This document shows, one piece after another, positions 45,881 through 55,112 of a stretch of DNA of 64,000 bases. The stretch covers positions 1,674,001-1,738,000 of the forward strand of contig NZ_JBHZTH010000001.1 of assembly GCF_046545555.1 (NCBI RefSeq), written 5' to 3'. Below the pieces are notes generated by a model. It was given only the letters and a program-made list of their open reading frames with translations. It searched no databases and was not told the DNA's origin. Within the stretch, counting starts at the first letter, position 1; each line of letters begins with the position of its first letter. The position numbers and the translations under genes are program-made. This DNA comes from Winogradskyella sp046545555. GTDB taxonomy: Bacteria > Bacteroidota > Bacteroidia > Flavobacteriales > Flavobacteriaceae.

Positions 45881-46161
45881 TGTCCTTATTTAAAATATTT
45901 TAGTATTGAGACTATTTATAGAAAAATACTGTAGCATAAGTATTATAAACATTAAAAAGTTTTATTTAAGAACAGATGCTAAGGTTTTATCAAATAATTA
46001 GTTGTGAGTTCTTATTACCCAAGTAAATCTCCCTTAAAATTATTTATAAGCTTTTCATTAGATTATTTTTTTAAAGAGCTTAATTTTACTGGGCTTTACC
46101 AAATCATTACTTTAGTGTCAGCGATATTCTATAATTAAGTTGTAAAAAATCATATATAAAG
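45881..46161. other. Non-coding gap
   Basis: AT-rich sequence between two terminators. I see no gene, repeat or RNA structure in it. Confidence 0.5.
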
Positions 46162-46193
46162 AGAAAGCCCGTTGACTAAACAACGAGCTTTCT
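46162..46193 (-). terminator. Terminator hairpin after the fasciclin gene
   Basis: A 13-bp stem with one wobble pair (AGAAAGCCCGTTG / CAACGAGCTTTCT, arms 46162-46174 and 46181-46193) lies about 50 bp beyond the stop of the leftward fasciclin gene. On that strand a T run follows only after about 15 bases, so it may act as a transcript-stabilising hairpin as well. Confidence 0.65.
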
Positions 46194-46245
46194 ACTAACT
46201 AAATCAATCAATATAAAAATGAGGTAATCAGCCTCGATCTTTCTC

Positions 46246-47238
46246 TTATAAAGCAGGTAGTATAACCGTATCTATTACATGAACAACACCATTAATTCCT
46301 TGGATGTTTACTAAAGTAGTAACAATATTACTTACTCTGTCATTTGGATCAGTAAGAGTAAAGTTTACATTATCAGCAGTAAGCTCAGCACCTAAAGTCA
46401 TAACCGGTCCGTTTGGTAAACCAGATGATTGTATGTTGCCACTTACAATATGGCTTAATAAAACTGCATCTGTTGTAGCAGCATTTAACTCGCCTTCTCC
46501 TTCACCAAATCCTGACAGTTCTAATTCAGCTAAAACATTAGCGAATGCAGTATTAGTTGGCGCGAAAACAGTGAATGGACCTGCAGATGCGTCAGAAACA
46601 GTTGCAATGAAAGGAACTGTTGGGCTTCCTGTATCTGCATAAGCTAGAGCATCTACTAATAAGGATAAAGCTGGATTAGTTGTTGCAAATGTTGCTATAG
46701 TAGGCAAATCAATTACCGTATCAACAATGTGTACTACACCATTAGTTGCAAAGTTATCCGCGCTCGTCACAGTAGAAGCACCATTTAATACAACTCCATT
46801 TGTAGTATCGAAGTATAAACTTAAATTTTCATTATTAGGACCAGTTGCAGCAGTATTGGTATAACCCGAACCTAAACCAACTAAATCCGTCGCTGTTACA
46901 CTTGTACCAATAATAACATGGTTTAATAATATATTTCTAACTAAAGCTTCTTCTGACGTAGATAAGTTATCTAAATCTAAACCTGTTGCGGTTAGTAAAG
47001 CTGTAAAAGCATCATTACTTGGTGCGAACACTGTAAAAGGTCCATCGCCTTGCAATGTTGATACTAAATCTGTAGCTTCTAATGCCGCAGCTAGAGACGT
47101 TAAATTGTTAGCTAAAGCAATATCCACAACAGTAGTTGTTTGCATGTTTGAGCCGTTGTCATCATCGTCACATCCAGTTAATCCTATAACCAATAGAAAT
47201 ACTGTAAGTAATTTGAAAGTTTTTGAAATAATTTTCAT
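46246..47238 (-). CDS. Fasciclin (FAS1) domain lipoprotein
   Basis: A 330-residue lipoprotein with signal peptide and lipobox (VIGLTGC, Cys23) followed by Asp-rich residues, a typical surface-export signal in Bacteroidota. Two FAS1 domains follow (about 36-185 and 186-328). Each has the conserved 'GPFTVFAPSNDAF / GPFTVFAPTNTAF' first box and an 'NGVVHVIDTVI' last box. FAS1 proteins take part in cell adhesion. It is divergent from the MORN-type gene at 47301 across 62 bp; TATTTTTG on the minus strand (47289-47296) is a candidate -7 box. Confidence 0.92.
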   Translation of the reverse strand: MKIISKTFKLLTVFLLVIGLTGCDDDDNGSNMQTTTVVDIALANNLTSLAAALEATDLVSTLQGDGPFTVFAPSNDAFTALLTATGLDLDNLSTSEEALVRNILLNHVIIGTSVTATDLVGLGSGYTNTAATGPNNENLSLYFDTTNGVVLNGASTVTSADNFATNGVVHIVDTVIDLPTIATFATTNPALSLLVDALAYADTGSPTVPFIATVSDASAGPFTVFAPTNTAFANVLAELELSGFGEGEGELNAATTDAVLLSHIVSGNIQSSGLPNGPVMTLGAELTADNVNFTLTDPNDRVSNIVTTLVNIQGINGVVHVIDTVILPAL

Positions 47239-47300
47239 TTTTTTGAGTTTTTAAAATTGTTCATCATACAAACACTCTGTTTGTTTAACAAAAATATAAA

Positions 47301-48011
47301 ATGATTAAACAAAAATTAATTTTCACTTTAATTTTTACAATAATTTTAACAACTGTAAGTGCACAAAAATCCGTCAATCAGTTCGATAAAAAGGGTAAAC
47401 GCCACGGTTTATGGACGAAAAATTACTTTGAGACTAACCAAAAACGTTATGAAGGCCAATTTGATCATGGAAAAGAGGTAGATACCTTTAGCTATTACAC
47501 ATTATCTAAAGGTAAAAGTGTTCTAAGTGCAACAAAAGTCTTTAATAGAAAGGATAGTGTTGCCGAAGTAAAATTCTATACATCTAGAAAGATTGTCATC
47601 AGTGAGGGTAATATGAATGGGAAACACTACATAGGTAAATGGGTATATTATCATAAGAATTCCTCAGATAAAATGATTATCGAAAATTATAATCAACAAG
47701 GCAATCTAGAAGGGGATCGTACTGTGTTTTATAAAGAAGGGAAAATAGCAGAAAGCGCATTTTATGAAAATGGAAAATTAGAAGGTGAATCTAAATGGTT
47801 TTCAGAAACTAGCATCCTCTTAAGACATTCAAAATATAAAAAAGATGAACTCAATGGATTAACTATAAATTATGATTCTAAAGGCAATGTAACCTCTCAA
47901 GGTGATTATCTAAACGATAAAAAAGCTGGTACATGGAAATACTACCAAGACGGTAAAATTAAAAAAGAAATCGATCATACAAACAATGTAGTTCTTAAAA
48001 AGTATAAATAG
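47301..48011 (+). CDS. Exported MORN/YwqK-type repeat protein
   Basis: A 236-residue protein with a signal peptide (ending TVSAQ). It has repeated 'G.....G.W..Y...G......Y..G...G' units of the MORN_2/YwqK type along most of its length ('KRHGLWTKNYFETNQKRYEG', 'GKLEGESKWFSETS', 'KKAGTWKYYQDGKIKKEI'). Such proteins are common in Bacteroidota, and most have no known function. The gene ends at a strong terminator before mnmA. Confidence 0.8.
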   Translation: MIKQKLIFTLIFTIILTTVSAQKSVNQFDKKGKRHGLWTKNYFETNQKRYEGQFDHGKEVDTFSYYTLSKGKSVLSATKVFNRKDSVAEVKFYTSRKIVISEGNMNGKHYIGKWVYYHKNSSDKMIIENYNQQGNLEGDRTVFYKEGKIAESAFYENGKLEGESKWFSETSILLRHSKYKKDELNGLTINYDSKGNVTSQGDYLNDKKAGTWKYYQDGKIKKEIDHTNNVVLKKYK

Positions 48012-48044
48012 TTTTAGCCTATTGTAGAAATAGTTTTTCAGTAT

Positions 48045-48071
48045 GGCAATCTGTTCTAGATTGCCTTTTTT
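48045..48071 (+). terminator. Intrinsic terminator before mnmA
   Basis: A perfect 8-bp stem GGCAATCT / AGATTGCC with loop GTTCT, followed by six T, 33 bp after the MORN-type gene. Confidence 0.85.
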
Positions 48072-48077
48072 ATTTTG

Positions 48078-48086
48078 TAATTTTGC
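48078..48086 (+). promoter_or_regulatory. Candidate -7 promoter box of mnmA
   Basis: TAATTTTGC fits TAnnTTTG, about 40 bp before the GTG start. It overlaps the end of the terminator region of the upstream gene. A TTG at 48061 is closer than the usual -33 spacing. Confidence 0.45.
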
Positions 48087-48124
48087 ATCGGTTTACGAAC
48101 TAAATATTAATAAAATTATTTACA

Positions 48125-49312
48125 GTGAAACGTGTTATAGTAGGTCTTTCTGGTGGCGTAGATTCTAGTGTGGCAGCCTTTCTTTTAAAAGAACAAGGCT
48201 ATGAGGTTATTGGCCTATTTATGAAGAACTGGCACGATGATTCCGTTACCATTTCAGACGAATGTCCATGGTTAGAAGATAGTAACGATGCTATGTTAGT
48301 AGCTGATAAGTTGGGTATTCCATTTCAGACGGTAGATTTAAGTGTTCAATACAAGGAGCGCATCGTGGACTACATGTTTAATGAGTATGAAAAAGGACGT
48401 ACACCAAACCCAGATGTTTTGTGTAATCGCGAAATAAAATTCGATGTTTTTATGGATATCGCGATGGAATTAGGGGCAGATTACGTGGCAACTGGTCATT
48501 ACTGCAGAAAAGCTACTATTGAAAAGGATGGAAAAGAAGTGCATCAACTTTTATCTGGTGTAGATACCAATAAAGATCAGTCTTACTTTTTATGTCAGTT
48601 ATCTCAAACGCAGTTAGCAAAAGCTTTATTTCCTATTGGTGAGTTAACTAAACCAGAAGTTAGAGAAATTGCAAAGGCACAAGATTTAATTACAGCAGAG
48701 AAGAAAGATTCTCAAGGCTTGTGTTTTATAGGTAAGGTTAGACTACCAGAATTTCTTCAACAACAACTAAAACCTAAAGAAGGAGTTATTGTAGAGGTTG
48801 CGGATTCTTTTGAGACGTATCATAAAGCAGTTCCAGAATTCAATTCAAAAGAGAAAGAACTTCAATTTTTATCAGAAAAGCCAAAGTACTCAGTCATTGA
48901 TGGGAATGTAGTTGGAAAACATCAAGGAGCGCATTATTTTACTAAAGGACAGCGAAAAGGTTTAGCTGTTGGAGGTACTGTAGAACCTCTTTTTGTTATA
49001 GATACAGATGTAAAAGAAAATGTGATTTATACAGGTCAAGGAAAAAATCACCCAGGTTTATATAGAAATGTATTATTTGTGACTGATGAAGAATTGCATT
49101 GGGTTAGAGAAGATTTAGCTTTAAAAGATGGTGAGACTTTATCGGTTATGGCAAGAATTAGATACAGACAAAACTTAGAAAAAGCAATATTACATAAAGT
49201 CGATTGTGGCTTGTATGTTGAGTTTAAAAATAAACAATCTGCAATTACCGAAGGTCAATTTGTAGCTTGGTATCTTGAAGATGAATTGATAGGTTCTGGT
49301 GTTATTTCTTAA
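48125..49312 (+). CDS. mnmA: tRNA-specific 2-thiouridylase MnmA
   Basis: A 395-residue cytoplasmic enzyme that thiolates U34 of Lys, Glu and Gln tRNAs. It shows the PP-loop SGGVDSS at the start, 'GLFMKNWHDD', the first catalytic Cys in 'PDVLCNREIKF', 'DQSYFLCQLSQTQL', and the second catalytic Cys in 'SQGLCFIGKV'. The start is GTG at 48125: its position directly before KRVIVGLSGG matches the family, and no nearby ATG exists. It is transcribed alone after a strong terminator. Confidence 0.97.
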   Translation: MKRVIVGLSGGVDSSVAAFLLKEQGYEVIGLFMKNWHDDSVTISDECPWLEDSNDAMLVADKLGIPFQTVDLSVQYKERIVDYMFNEYEKGRTPNPDVLCNREIKFDVFMDIAMELGADYVATGHYCRKATIEKDGKEVHQLLSGVDTNKDQSYFLCQLSQTQLAKALFPIGELTKPEVREIAKAQDLITAEKKDSQGLCFIGKVRLPEFLQQQLKPKEGVIVEVADSFETYHKAVPEFNSKEKELQFLSEKPKYSVIDGNVVGKHQGAHYFTKGQRKGLAVGGTVEPLFVIDTDVKENVIYTGQGKNHPGLYRNVLFVTDEELHWVREDLALKDGETLSVMARIRYRQNLEKAILHKVDCGLYVEFKNKQSAITEGQFVAWYLEDELIGSGVIS

Positions 49313-49420
49313 TATTCTTGTAAAAAAGGATGTTTTAATGAGGCTAATCCTAGTTAAAAGCTGAATATCGGTAAAGCAAATACATTTAGGATTAATTATG
49401 TAGATTGCAAAAAAAAAGTC

Positions 49421-51037
49421 ATGATTAGAAAATTAACCATGCTTTTATTGCTCTTCCTCTCAATAAATAGCTACGCTCAAGAAGATGCTTGGGTCTATTT
49501 CATAGATAAACCAAATGTGTCAGCGGCTTTGGCAAATCCCATAACAATTCTTACACAAAAAGCAATTGACAGAAAACAGAATCATAACATTACAATTGAT
49601 GTGAGAGATGTGCCAGTCAATGAGGTCTATATTGCAGATTTAAAAACGCAATCTGGTATTACAGTAATGGCAAAATCTAAATGGTTTAATGCTGTACATG
49701 TTAGAGGTAACGAAATAGATATTAATGCTCTTGACGCACTATCTTTTGTAGATTTTATTGACTTCGCAAATAATAATTTAGATGCAGCGTCAAGAACGGC
49801 AGCAATAGAAGATTTTGTTGATGTTGAAGACGAATCAATTGTTTTTGATTATGGAGACACTCAAAACCAAGTAGAAATGGTTAATGTAGACAATCTGCAT
49901 TTAGATGATTTTACTGGAGAAGGATTAACTATTGCTGTTATGGATTCTGGGTTTCAAAATGTTAATACAATGGGTGCATTTCAGCGCTTAAGAGACAATG
50001 GTGATTTGTTAGGTGGTTATGATTTTGTAGATAGAACTGCAGACGTCTATGCAAATACGGATAGTTCTCACGGCACACGAGTATTAAGTACTATGGCAGG
50101 ATATATGCAAGATGAATTTGTTGGTACTGCGCCAGACGCATCGTATTATTTATTTAGAACAGAACCAGTGGCGACTGAAAACCCAGTTGAAGAAAGTTAC
50201 TGGGTAGAGGCAGCAGAACGTGCGGATAGTTTAGGTGTAGATTTAATTAATACATCTTTAGCTTATCGCGTTTTCGATAATCCTAATTATGATTATACAC
50301 CAGCAGAAATGAATGGTCAAATCGCCTACATATCTAAAGGTGCATCTATTGCTAAAGAAAAGGGTATTGTTGTGGTAGTAAGTGCGGGGAATTATGGAAA
50401 TTCGACATGGGAGACCGTTGGCGCTCCTGCAGATTCACCTGACGTATTATCTGTAGGTGGAGTAGATGCGAATGGAAACTATGTGTCTTTTAGCTCTCGC
50501 GGTAGCTCAGCGCAAGTGGGTTATCAAAAGCCAGATGTTGTTGCCAGAGCTGGTAATACTTATGTAGTAGGACAAGATAATAGTATTACTCAAAATGATG
50601 GAACGTCATTTAGTGGTCCAATTATATGTGGCAGTATTGCCTCACTTTGGCAAGCTATTCCTGAAGCATCTCCATCAGAAATTATAGATTTTGTAATACA
50701 ATCTTCGTCTCAGTTCAATGTTCCAGATGATTTTTTAGGTTATGGAATACCAGATTTTGCTCTTGCAAGAAGTTTAGCGTTATCATTAGATGAAAATTTA
50801 GAACAAAATTTTAGGTTTTATCCGAGTCCAACAAAGCATACATTAAATATTAAAATGCCACTGACAATAAGTTCTGCGGAGCTTTCAGTTTTCAATCAAC
50901 TTGGTCAAGAAGTGCTACAACAATCTATTAATGAGGGTATGCAGACTATAAATGTATCGGATTTTGCAGCAGGAATTTATATTATAAAGTTTTCTGCAAA
51001 AAATACGTCCGAAACATTTAAATTTATCAAGCAATAA
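49421..51037 (+). CDS. S8 subtilisin-like protease with T9SS sorting domain
   Basis: A 538-residue secreted serine protease with a signal peptide ending NSYAQ. A propeptide region is followed by the subtilase domain (~165-450), with Asp175 (VMDSG), His217 (SSHGTR), oxyanion Asn324 (SAGNYG) and Ser396 (DGTSFSG). The sorting domain starts 'FRFYPSPTKHTLNI' and ends FKFIKQ. It is probably exported by the T9SS and attached to or released from the surface. It is a lone gene between mnmA and the nitronate monooxygenase-like gene. Confidence 0.92.
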   Translation: MIRKLTMLLLLFLSINSYAQEDAWVYFIDKPNVSAALANPITILTQKAIDRKQNHNITIDVRDVPVNEVYIADLKTQSGITVMAKSKWFNAVHVRGNEIDINALDALSFVDFIDFANNNLDAASRTAAIEDFVDVEDESIVFDYGDTQNQVEMVNVDNLHLDDFTGEGLTIAVMDSGFQNVNTMGAFQRLRDNGDLLGGYDFVDRTADVYANTDSSHGTRVLSTMAGYMQDEFVGTAPDASYYLFRTEPVATENPVEESYWVEAAERADSLGVDLINTSLAYRVFDNPNYDYTPAEMNGQIAYISKGASIAKEKGIVVVVSAGNYGNSTWETVGAPADSPDVLSVGGVDANGNYVSFSSRGSSAQVGYQKPDVVARAGNTYVVGQDNSITQNDGTSFSGPIICGSIASLWQAIPEASPSEIIDFVIQSSSQFNVPDDFLGYGIPDFALARSLALSLDENLEQNFRFYPSPTKHTLNIKMPLTISSAELSVFNQLGQEVLQQSINEGMQTINVSDFAAGIYIIKFSAKNTSETFKFIKQ

Positions 51038-51108
51038 ATTAATCACTTCTAATTTTATTCTTTGGAAGAGCTCAGGATGGGTTAAAAAAACTTGTTAATA
51101 TAAATTGT

Positions 51109-52050
51109 ATGCCAAACAGAATAACAACACTTTTCAATATTAAATATCCAATCATTCAAGCTGGTATGATATGGAATAGTGGTTGGAGATTAGCTTCAGC
51201 TGCAAGTAATTCTGGTATTCTAGGTTTAGTTGGTGCAGGATCTATGTATCCAGATGTGTTACGAGAACATATTCAAAAATGTAAAGCTGCGACAGATCGA
51301 CCTTTTGGTGTAAATGTACCCATGCTATATCCCAACATCCAAGAGATAATGGATATTATAGTTGAAGAAGGTGTAAAGATTGTTTTTACTTCTGCCGGAA
51401 ATCCTAAAACTTGGACCACTTGGTTGCAAGGTAAAGGAATTACTGTTATACATGTAGTAAGTAGTGTAAAGTTTGCACTAAAAGCGCAAGATGCAGGAGT
51501 CGATGCCATTGTAGCCGAAGGATTTGAAGCAGGTGGGCATAATGGACGTGATGAAACCACAACATTAACCTTAATACCTATGGTTAAGGAGCATTTGCAA
51601 ATTCCACTTATAGCAGCAGGTGGAATTTCCACAGGAAAAGCCATGTTGGCCTGTATGGTTTTAGGAGCCGATGGAGTGCAAGTGGGTAGCCGCTTTGTAG
51701 CTAGTGAAGAATCTTCTGCCCACCAAGCTTTTAAGCAAGTGGTAGTCGATGCGAAAGAAGGTGATACACAACTCACCTTAAAAGAATTAGCACCAGTAAG
51801 ATTAATTAAAAATAAATTTTACAACGAGTTACAAGAACTCTATAAAACTGCACCAACACCAGAGCAACTTAAAGAATTATTAGGAAGAGCGAGAGCCAAG
51901 CGTGGTATGTTTGAAGGTGATTTAGACGATGGAGAATTAGAAATCGGACAAATTGCGGGTTTAATTCATGATGTAAAACCAGTTGCTGAGATTGTGGCTG
52001 ATATGGTTAAAGAGTATGAAGATGCTAAGAAAAATATAAATTCCTTATAA
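51109..52050 (+). CDS. Nitronate monooxygenase / FMN-dependent NAD(P)H oxidoreductase family protein
   Basis: A 313-residue cytoplasmic TIM-barrel flavoprotein of the 2-nitropropane dioxygenase/FabK-like family. Evidence: 'YPIIQAGMIWNSGWRLA' at the start, the glycine-rich 'NSGILGLVGAGSM', 'DAIVAEGFEAGGHNGRDE' with the conserved His, 'IPLIAAGGISTGKAML' and the phosphate-binding 'LGADGVQVGSRF'. It could oxidise nitronates or reduce enoyl groups, and the sequence does not decide between these. The upstream subtilase gene is 71 bp away. Confidence 0.88.
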   Translation: MPNRITTLFNIKYPIIQAGMIWNSGWRLASAASNSGILGLVGAGSMYPDVLREHIQKCKAATDRPFGVNVPMLYPNIQEIMDIIVEEGVKIVFTSAGNPKTWTTWLQGKGITVIHVVSSVKFALKAQDAGVDAIVAEGFEAGGHNGRDETTTLTLIPMVKEHLQIPLIAAGGISTGKAMLACMVLGADGVQVGSRFVASEESSAHQAFKQVVVDAKEGDTQLTLKELAPVRLIKNKFYNELQELYKTAPTPEQLKELLGRARAKRGMFEGDLDDGELEIGQIAGLIHDVKPVAEIVADMVKEYEDAKKNINSL

Positions 52051-52284
52051 ATACATTTATTAACAAATGTTAATTTTATTTTAGAGCATATAATTTTAAC
52101 CTGCTGAATTTTAAAATTATAAAAATTATCTTCGTTTAGGGTCTTATTTAAGTTATTGAAACAACTCTAGGTTATAATAGATAATCTCAATAGACTCCAA
52201 AAATTATTTAGCATTAAAATAGTTCTGTTTTGAGAAATTTACTCCAATTCTAAATACAATAACATAAAAGCTACATGTAAAGAT

Positions 52285-54945
52285 ATGAGGTATAAGTTAA
52301 AATATTTATTTCTATTAACAGCATTAGTATTTATCGCTTGTGAGGAAACTATACAAAAGGAAGATCTTGCAGTATACAAAGATATTTCTAAATCTTTTGA
52401 AGAACGTGCGAAACATTTAGTTTCTCTAATGACTTTAGAAGAAAAAGTAGGTCAAATGCATTACGAATCTCCAACAATAGCACATCTTGATATTCCAGAA
52501 TATAACTGGTGGAACGAATGTCTACATGGCGTCGCTAGAGCAGGGAAAGCTACGGTTTTTCCTCAAGCCATTGGTATGGCTGCCATGTTTGATAGAGAAC
52601 ATATGGGTGTTATTGCAGATGCAATTTCTGATGAAGCTAGAGCCAAACACCATGAAGCTGTATCTAGAGGCAAACGAAATATCTATCAAGGGTTAACTTT
52701 TTGGACGCCAAATATAAATATTTTTAGAGATCCACGATGGGGACGAGGCATGGAGACCTACGGAGAAGATCCATATCTCTCGGGAGAATTAGCTGTACCT
52801 TTTATTAAAGGTTTACAAGGTGATGACCCAAAATATTTAAAACTTGTAGCTACAGCAAAACATTTTGCCGTACATAGTGGACCAGAGGAAACACGTCATC
52901 ACTTCGATGTCTTACCAAGCACACAAGATTTTCTCAACACTTACAGTCCTCATTTTAAAAAAGCAATTGTAGAAGCTGACGTGTATTCTGTAATGTGTGC
53001 ATATAATGCCTATGCAGGTAAACCATGTTGTGGTAATAAAGATTTAAGTGATTTAATTCGTAATGATTGGGGTTTTAAAGGATATATTGTTTCAGATTGT
53101 TGGGCAATACGCGACTTTTATGATAAAAATGTGAAAACACATCAAGTAGTAACAGATAAAAAAGAAGCTGCTGCTATGGCTGTAAAAGCAGGTACAGATT
53201 TGAATTGTGGAAATTCATATCCTGCCCTTGTAGAAGCCGTAAAACTTGGTTTAATACAAGAAAAAGAATTAGATGTGTCATTAGAACGATTGGTAGTAGC
53301 ACGTCTTAAATTAGGGCTTTTTGCTCCTGAAGGAGATGTAAAATATGAAAGTATATCTTACGATGTCGTAGGGTCTGAAAAGCACCGCTTATTTGCATTG
53401 GAAGCAGCTCGCAAATCTATGGTATTGTTAAAAAATGAAAAAAACATATTGCCATTATCCAAAGATTTAAAACATGTTGCAGTTATAGGTTCTAGTGCTG
53501 ATGATATGGAATTGTTATTAGCCAATTATAACGGTTATCCAGAAAAACCGGTCTCTCCTATAGAAGGTATTCGTCGTAAATTACCAAATGCTAAAGTAAA
53601 TTATGCTATTGGTTGTAAACTAGCAGAAGGACTTCCTGTATTTGAAGCCATGCCAACTTCTGTATTATTCACAGATACGACTAAAAAAGAGCAAGGTTTG
53701 AAAGCGGAATACTTTGATAATATCAACTTTGAAGGTATACCAAAGCACACACAAATAGATAGTAATGTAGACAACGTATGGTGGACTAATAAACCATTTG
53801 CTGATATGAGTTACGACAATTACTCGGTGCGTTGGAGTGGTGTTGTCTCTGTTGCTAAAACAGGAAAATACGCTATTGCAGGAGAAGCGTTTAGGATGCA
53901 AATTTTTTTCAATGATGAATTATTGATTGAAAGAAATGATGTCCACAAACCTAAAAAGCATTACGAATACGTAACGTTAGAAGCAGGTAAAACATATCCT
54001 ATAAAAATAGAATATCGTAACGAAGATTCTACATATAGTATAGCGCGTTTGTTGTGGGAAGCACCTAGAGTGGATTTAGAAAATGAGGCTTTAGCTATTG
54101 CTAAAGGGGCAGATGTTATCATTTTCTATGGAGGAATTAGTCCATTGCTTGAAGGTGAAGAAATGAAAGTGAAAGTTGATGGCTTTCATGGTGGTGATCG
54201 AATACATACAAAATTGCCATCTACACAAATAGCATTGCTTAAAAAATTGAAAAAATTAGGCAAACCAATCGTTTTAGTTTTGCTTAATGGTAGTGCACTT
54301 TCAATAAATTGGGAAAATGATAATATACCAGCAATTATAGAAGGTTGGTATCCAGGGCAAGAAGGAGGTACTGCTATCGCTGATGTTATCTTCGGAGATT
54401 ATAATCCAGCAGGTCGCTTACCTTTAACATTCTACAAAGATATTAATGATATACCTGCTTTTGATGATTATAACATGAAAGGAAAAACCTATCGTTATTT
54501 TACAGGAACTCCGTTGTATGAATTTGGATATGGATTGAGTTATACTAATTTCGAATATTCTAATCTGAAGATTCCTTCAAAAATTAACGCAGGTGAGGAT
54601 GTAAAAGTATCGGTAACTATTAAAAACACAGGTAATCTTGCAGGAGAAGAAGTGCCTCAAGTATATGTTGTTAATCCATCCGCTGATGAAAATAATCCAA
54701 ACATTACCCTATCAGGGTTTGATCGTCTTATGCTTAAAGCAGGAGAGGAAAAAACAGTAAACTTTGTGATTAGAAAAGAACAATTGAGTTTAGTAAATGA
54801 CGTAAATGGTACCTTAAAGCAAGTTGTGTCAGCTGGACCAGTAACCATATCTATTGGTGGTGCGCAACCAAATACTAAACGAATAGAGAATAAATCTGTG
54901 ACTTCTAAAACAGTTATTGTTACTGGTGAAATCGTTTTAAATTAG
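52285..54945 (+). CDS. Glycoside hydrolase family 3 lipoprotein (beta-xylosidase/glucosidase-like) with PA14 insert
   Basis: An 886-residue predicted lipoprotein (Cys19 in VFIAC). The GH3 N-terminal barrel contains 'WWNECLHGVARAG', 'RWGRGMETYGEDP', 'ATAKHFAVHSGPE' and the nucleophile Asp271 in 'GYIVSDCWAI'. The C-terminal sandwich begins around residue 380 and is split by a PA14 carbohydrate-binding insert (~465-600). A fibronectin-like C-terminal domain ends the protein. The WNECLHGV signature and overall layout fit the xylan beta-xylosidase branch. It likely trims short oligosaccharides in the periplasm. No SusC/SusD pair adjoins, so it is outside an obvious polysaccharide-utilisation locus in this window. 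Confidence 0.92.
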   Translation: MRYKLKYLFLLTALVFIACEETIQKEDLAVYKDISKSFEERAKHLVSLMTLEEKVGQMHYESPTIAHLDIPEYNWWNECLHGVARAGKATVFPQAIGMAAMFDREHMGVIADAISDEARAKHHEAVSRGKRNIYQGLTFWTPNINIFRDPRWGRGMETYGEDPYLSGELAVPFIKGLQGDDPKYLKLVATAKHFAVHSGPEETRHHFDVLPSTQDFLNTYSPHFKKAIVEADVYSVMCAYNAYAGKPCCGNKDLSDLIRNDWGFKGYIVSDCWAIRDFYDKNVKTHQVVTDKKEAAAMAVKAGTDLNCGNSYPALVEAVKLGLIQEKELDVSLERLVVARLKLGLFAPEGDVKYESISYDVVGSEKHRLFALEAARKSMVLLKNEKNILPLSKDLKHVAVIGSSADDMELLLANYNGYPEKPVSPIEGIRRKLPNAKVNYAIGCKLAEGLPVFEAMPTSVLFTDTTKKEQGLKAEYFDNINFEGIPKHTQIDSNVDNVWWTNKPFADMSYDNYSVRWSGVVSVAKTGKYAIAGEAFRMQIFFNDELLIERNDVHKPKKHYEYVTLEAGKTYPIKIEYRNEDSTYSIARLLWEAPRVDLENEALAIAKGADVIIFYGGISPLLEGEEMKVKVDGFHGGDRIHTKLPSTQIALLKKLKKLGKPIVLVLLNGSALSINWENDNIPAIIEGWYPGQEGGTAIADVIFGDYNPAGRLPLTFYKDINDIPAFDDYNMKGKTYRYFTGTPLYEFGYGLSYTNFEYSNLKIPSKINAGEDVKVSVTIKNTGNLAGEEVPQVYVVNPSADENNPNITLSGFDRLMLKAGEEKTVNFVIRKEQLSLVNDVNGTLKQVVSAGPVTISIGGAQPNTKRIENKSVTSKTVIVTGEIVLN

Positions 54946-55112
54946 AGAGAATAGGTCTTATGATTTTTAGTTTAATAGACATACGCGATAAAGTAAGAAT
55001 GGAAACTAGAATTAAACCTAGGAGTTCATTATAACTTTTGGAACTCATAACTTCCTAAAAAGTTCACTCTTTTTATTCAAACTCCTCAGACTAAAACCGC
55101 TACTTTTACGTC

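Noticed and set aside
51273..51776. 167-codon leftward ORF
   Set aside because: It lies wholly antisense inside the nitronate monooxygenase-like gene, which has clear family motifs.
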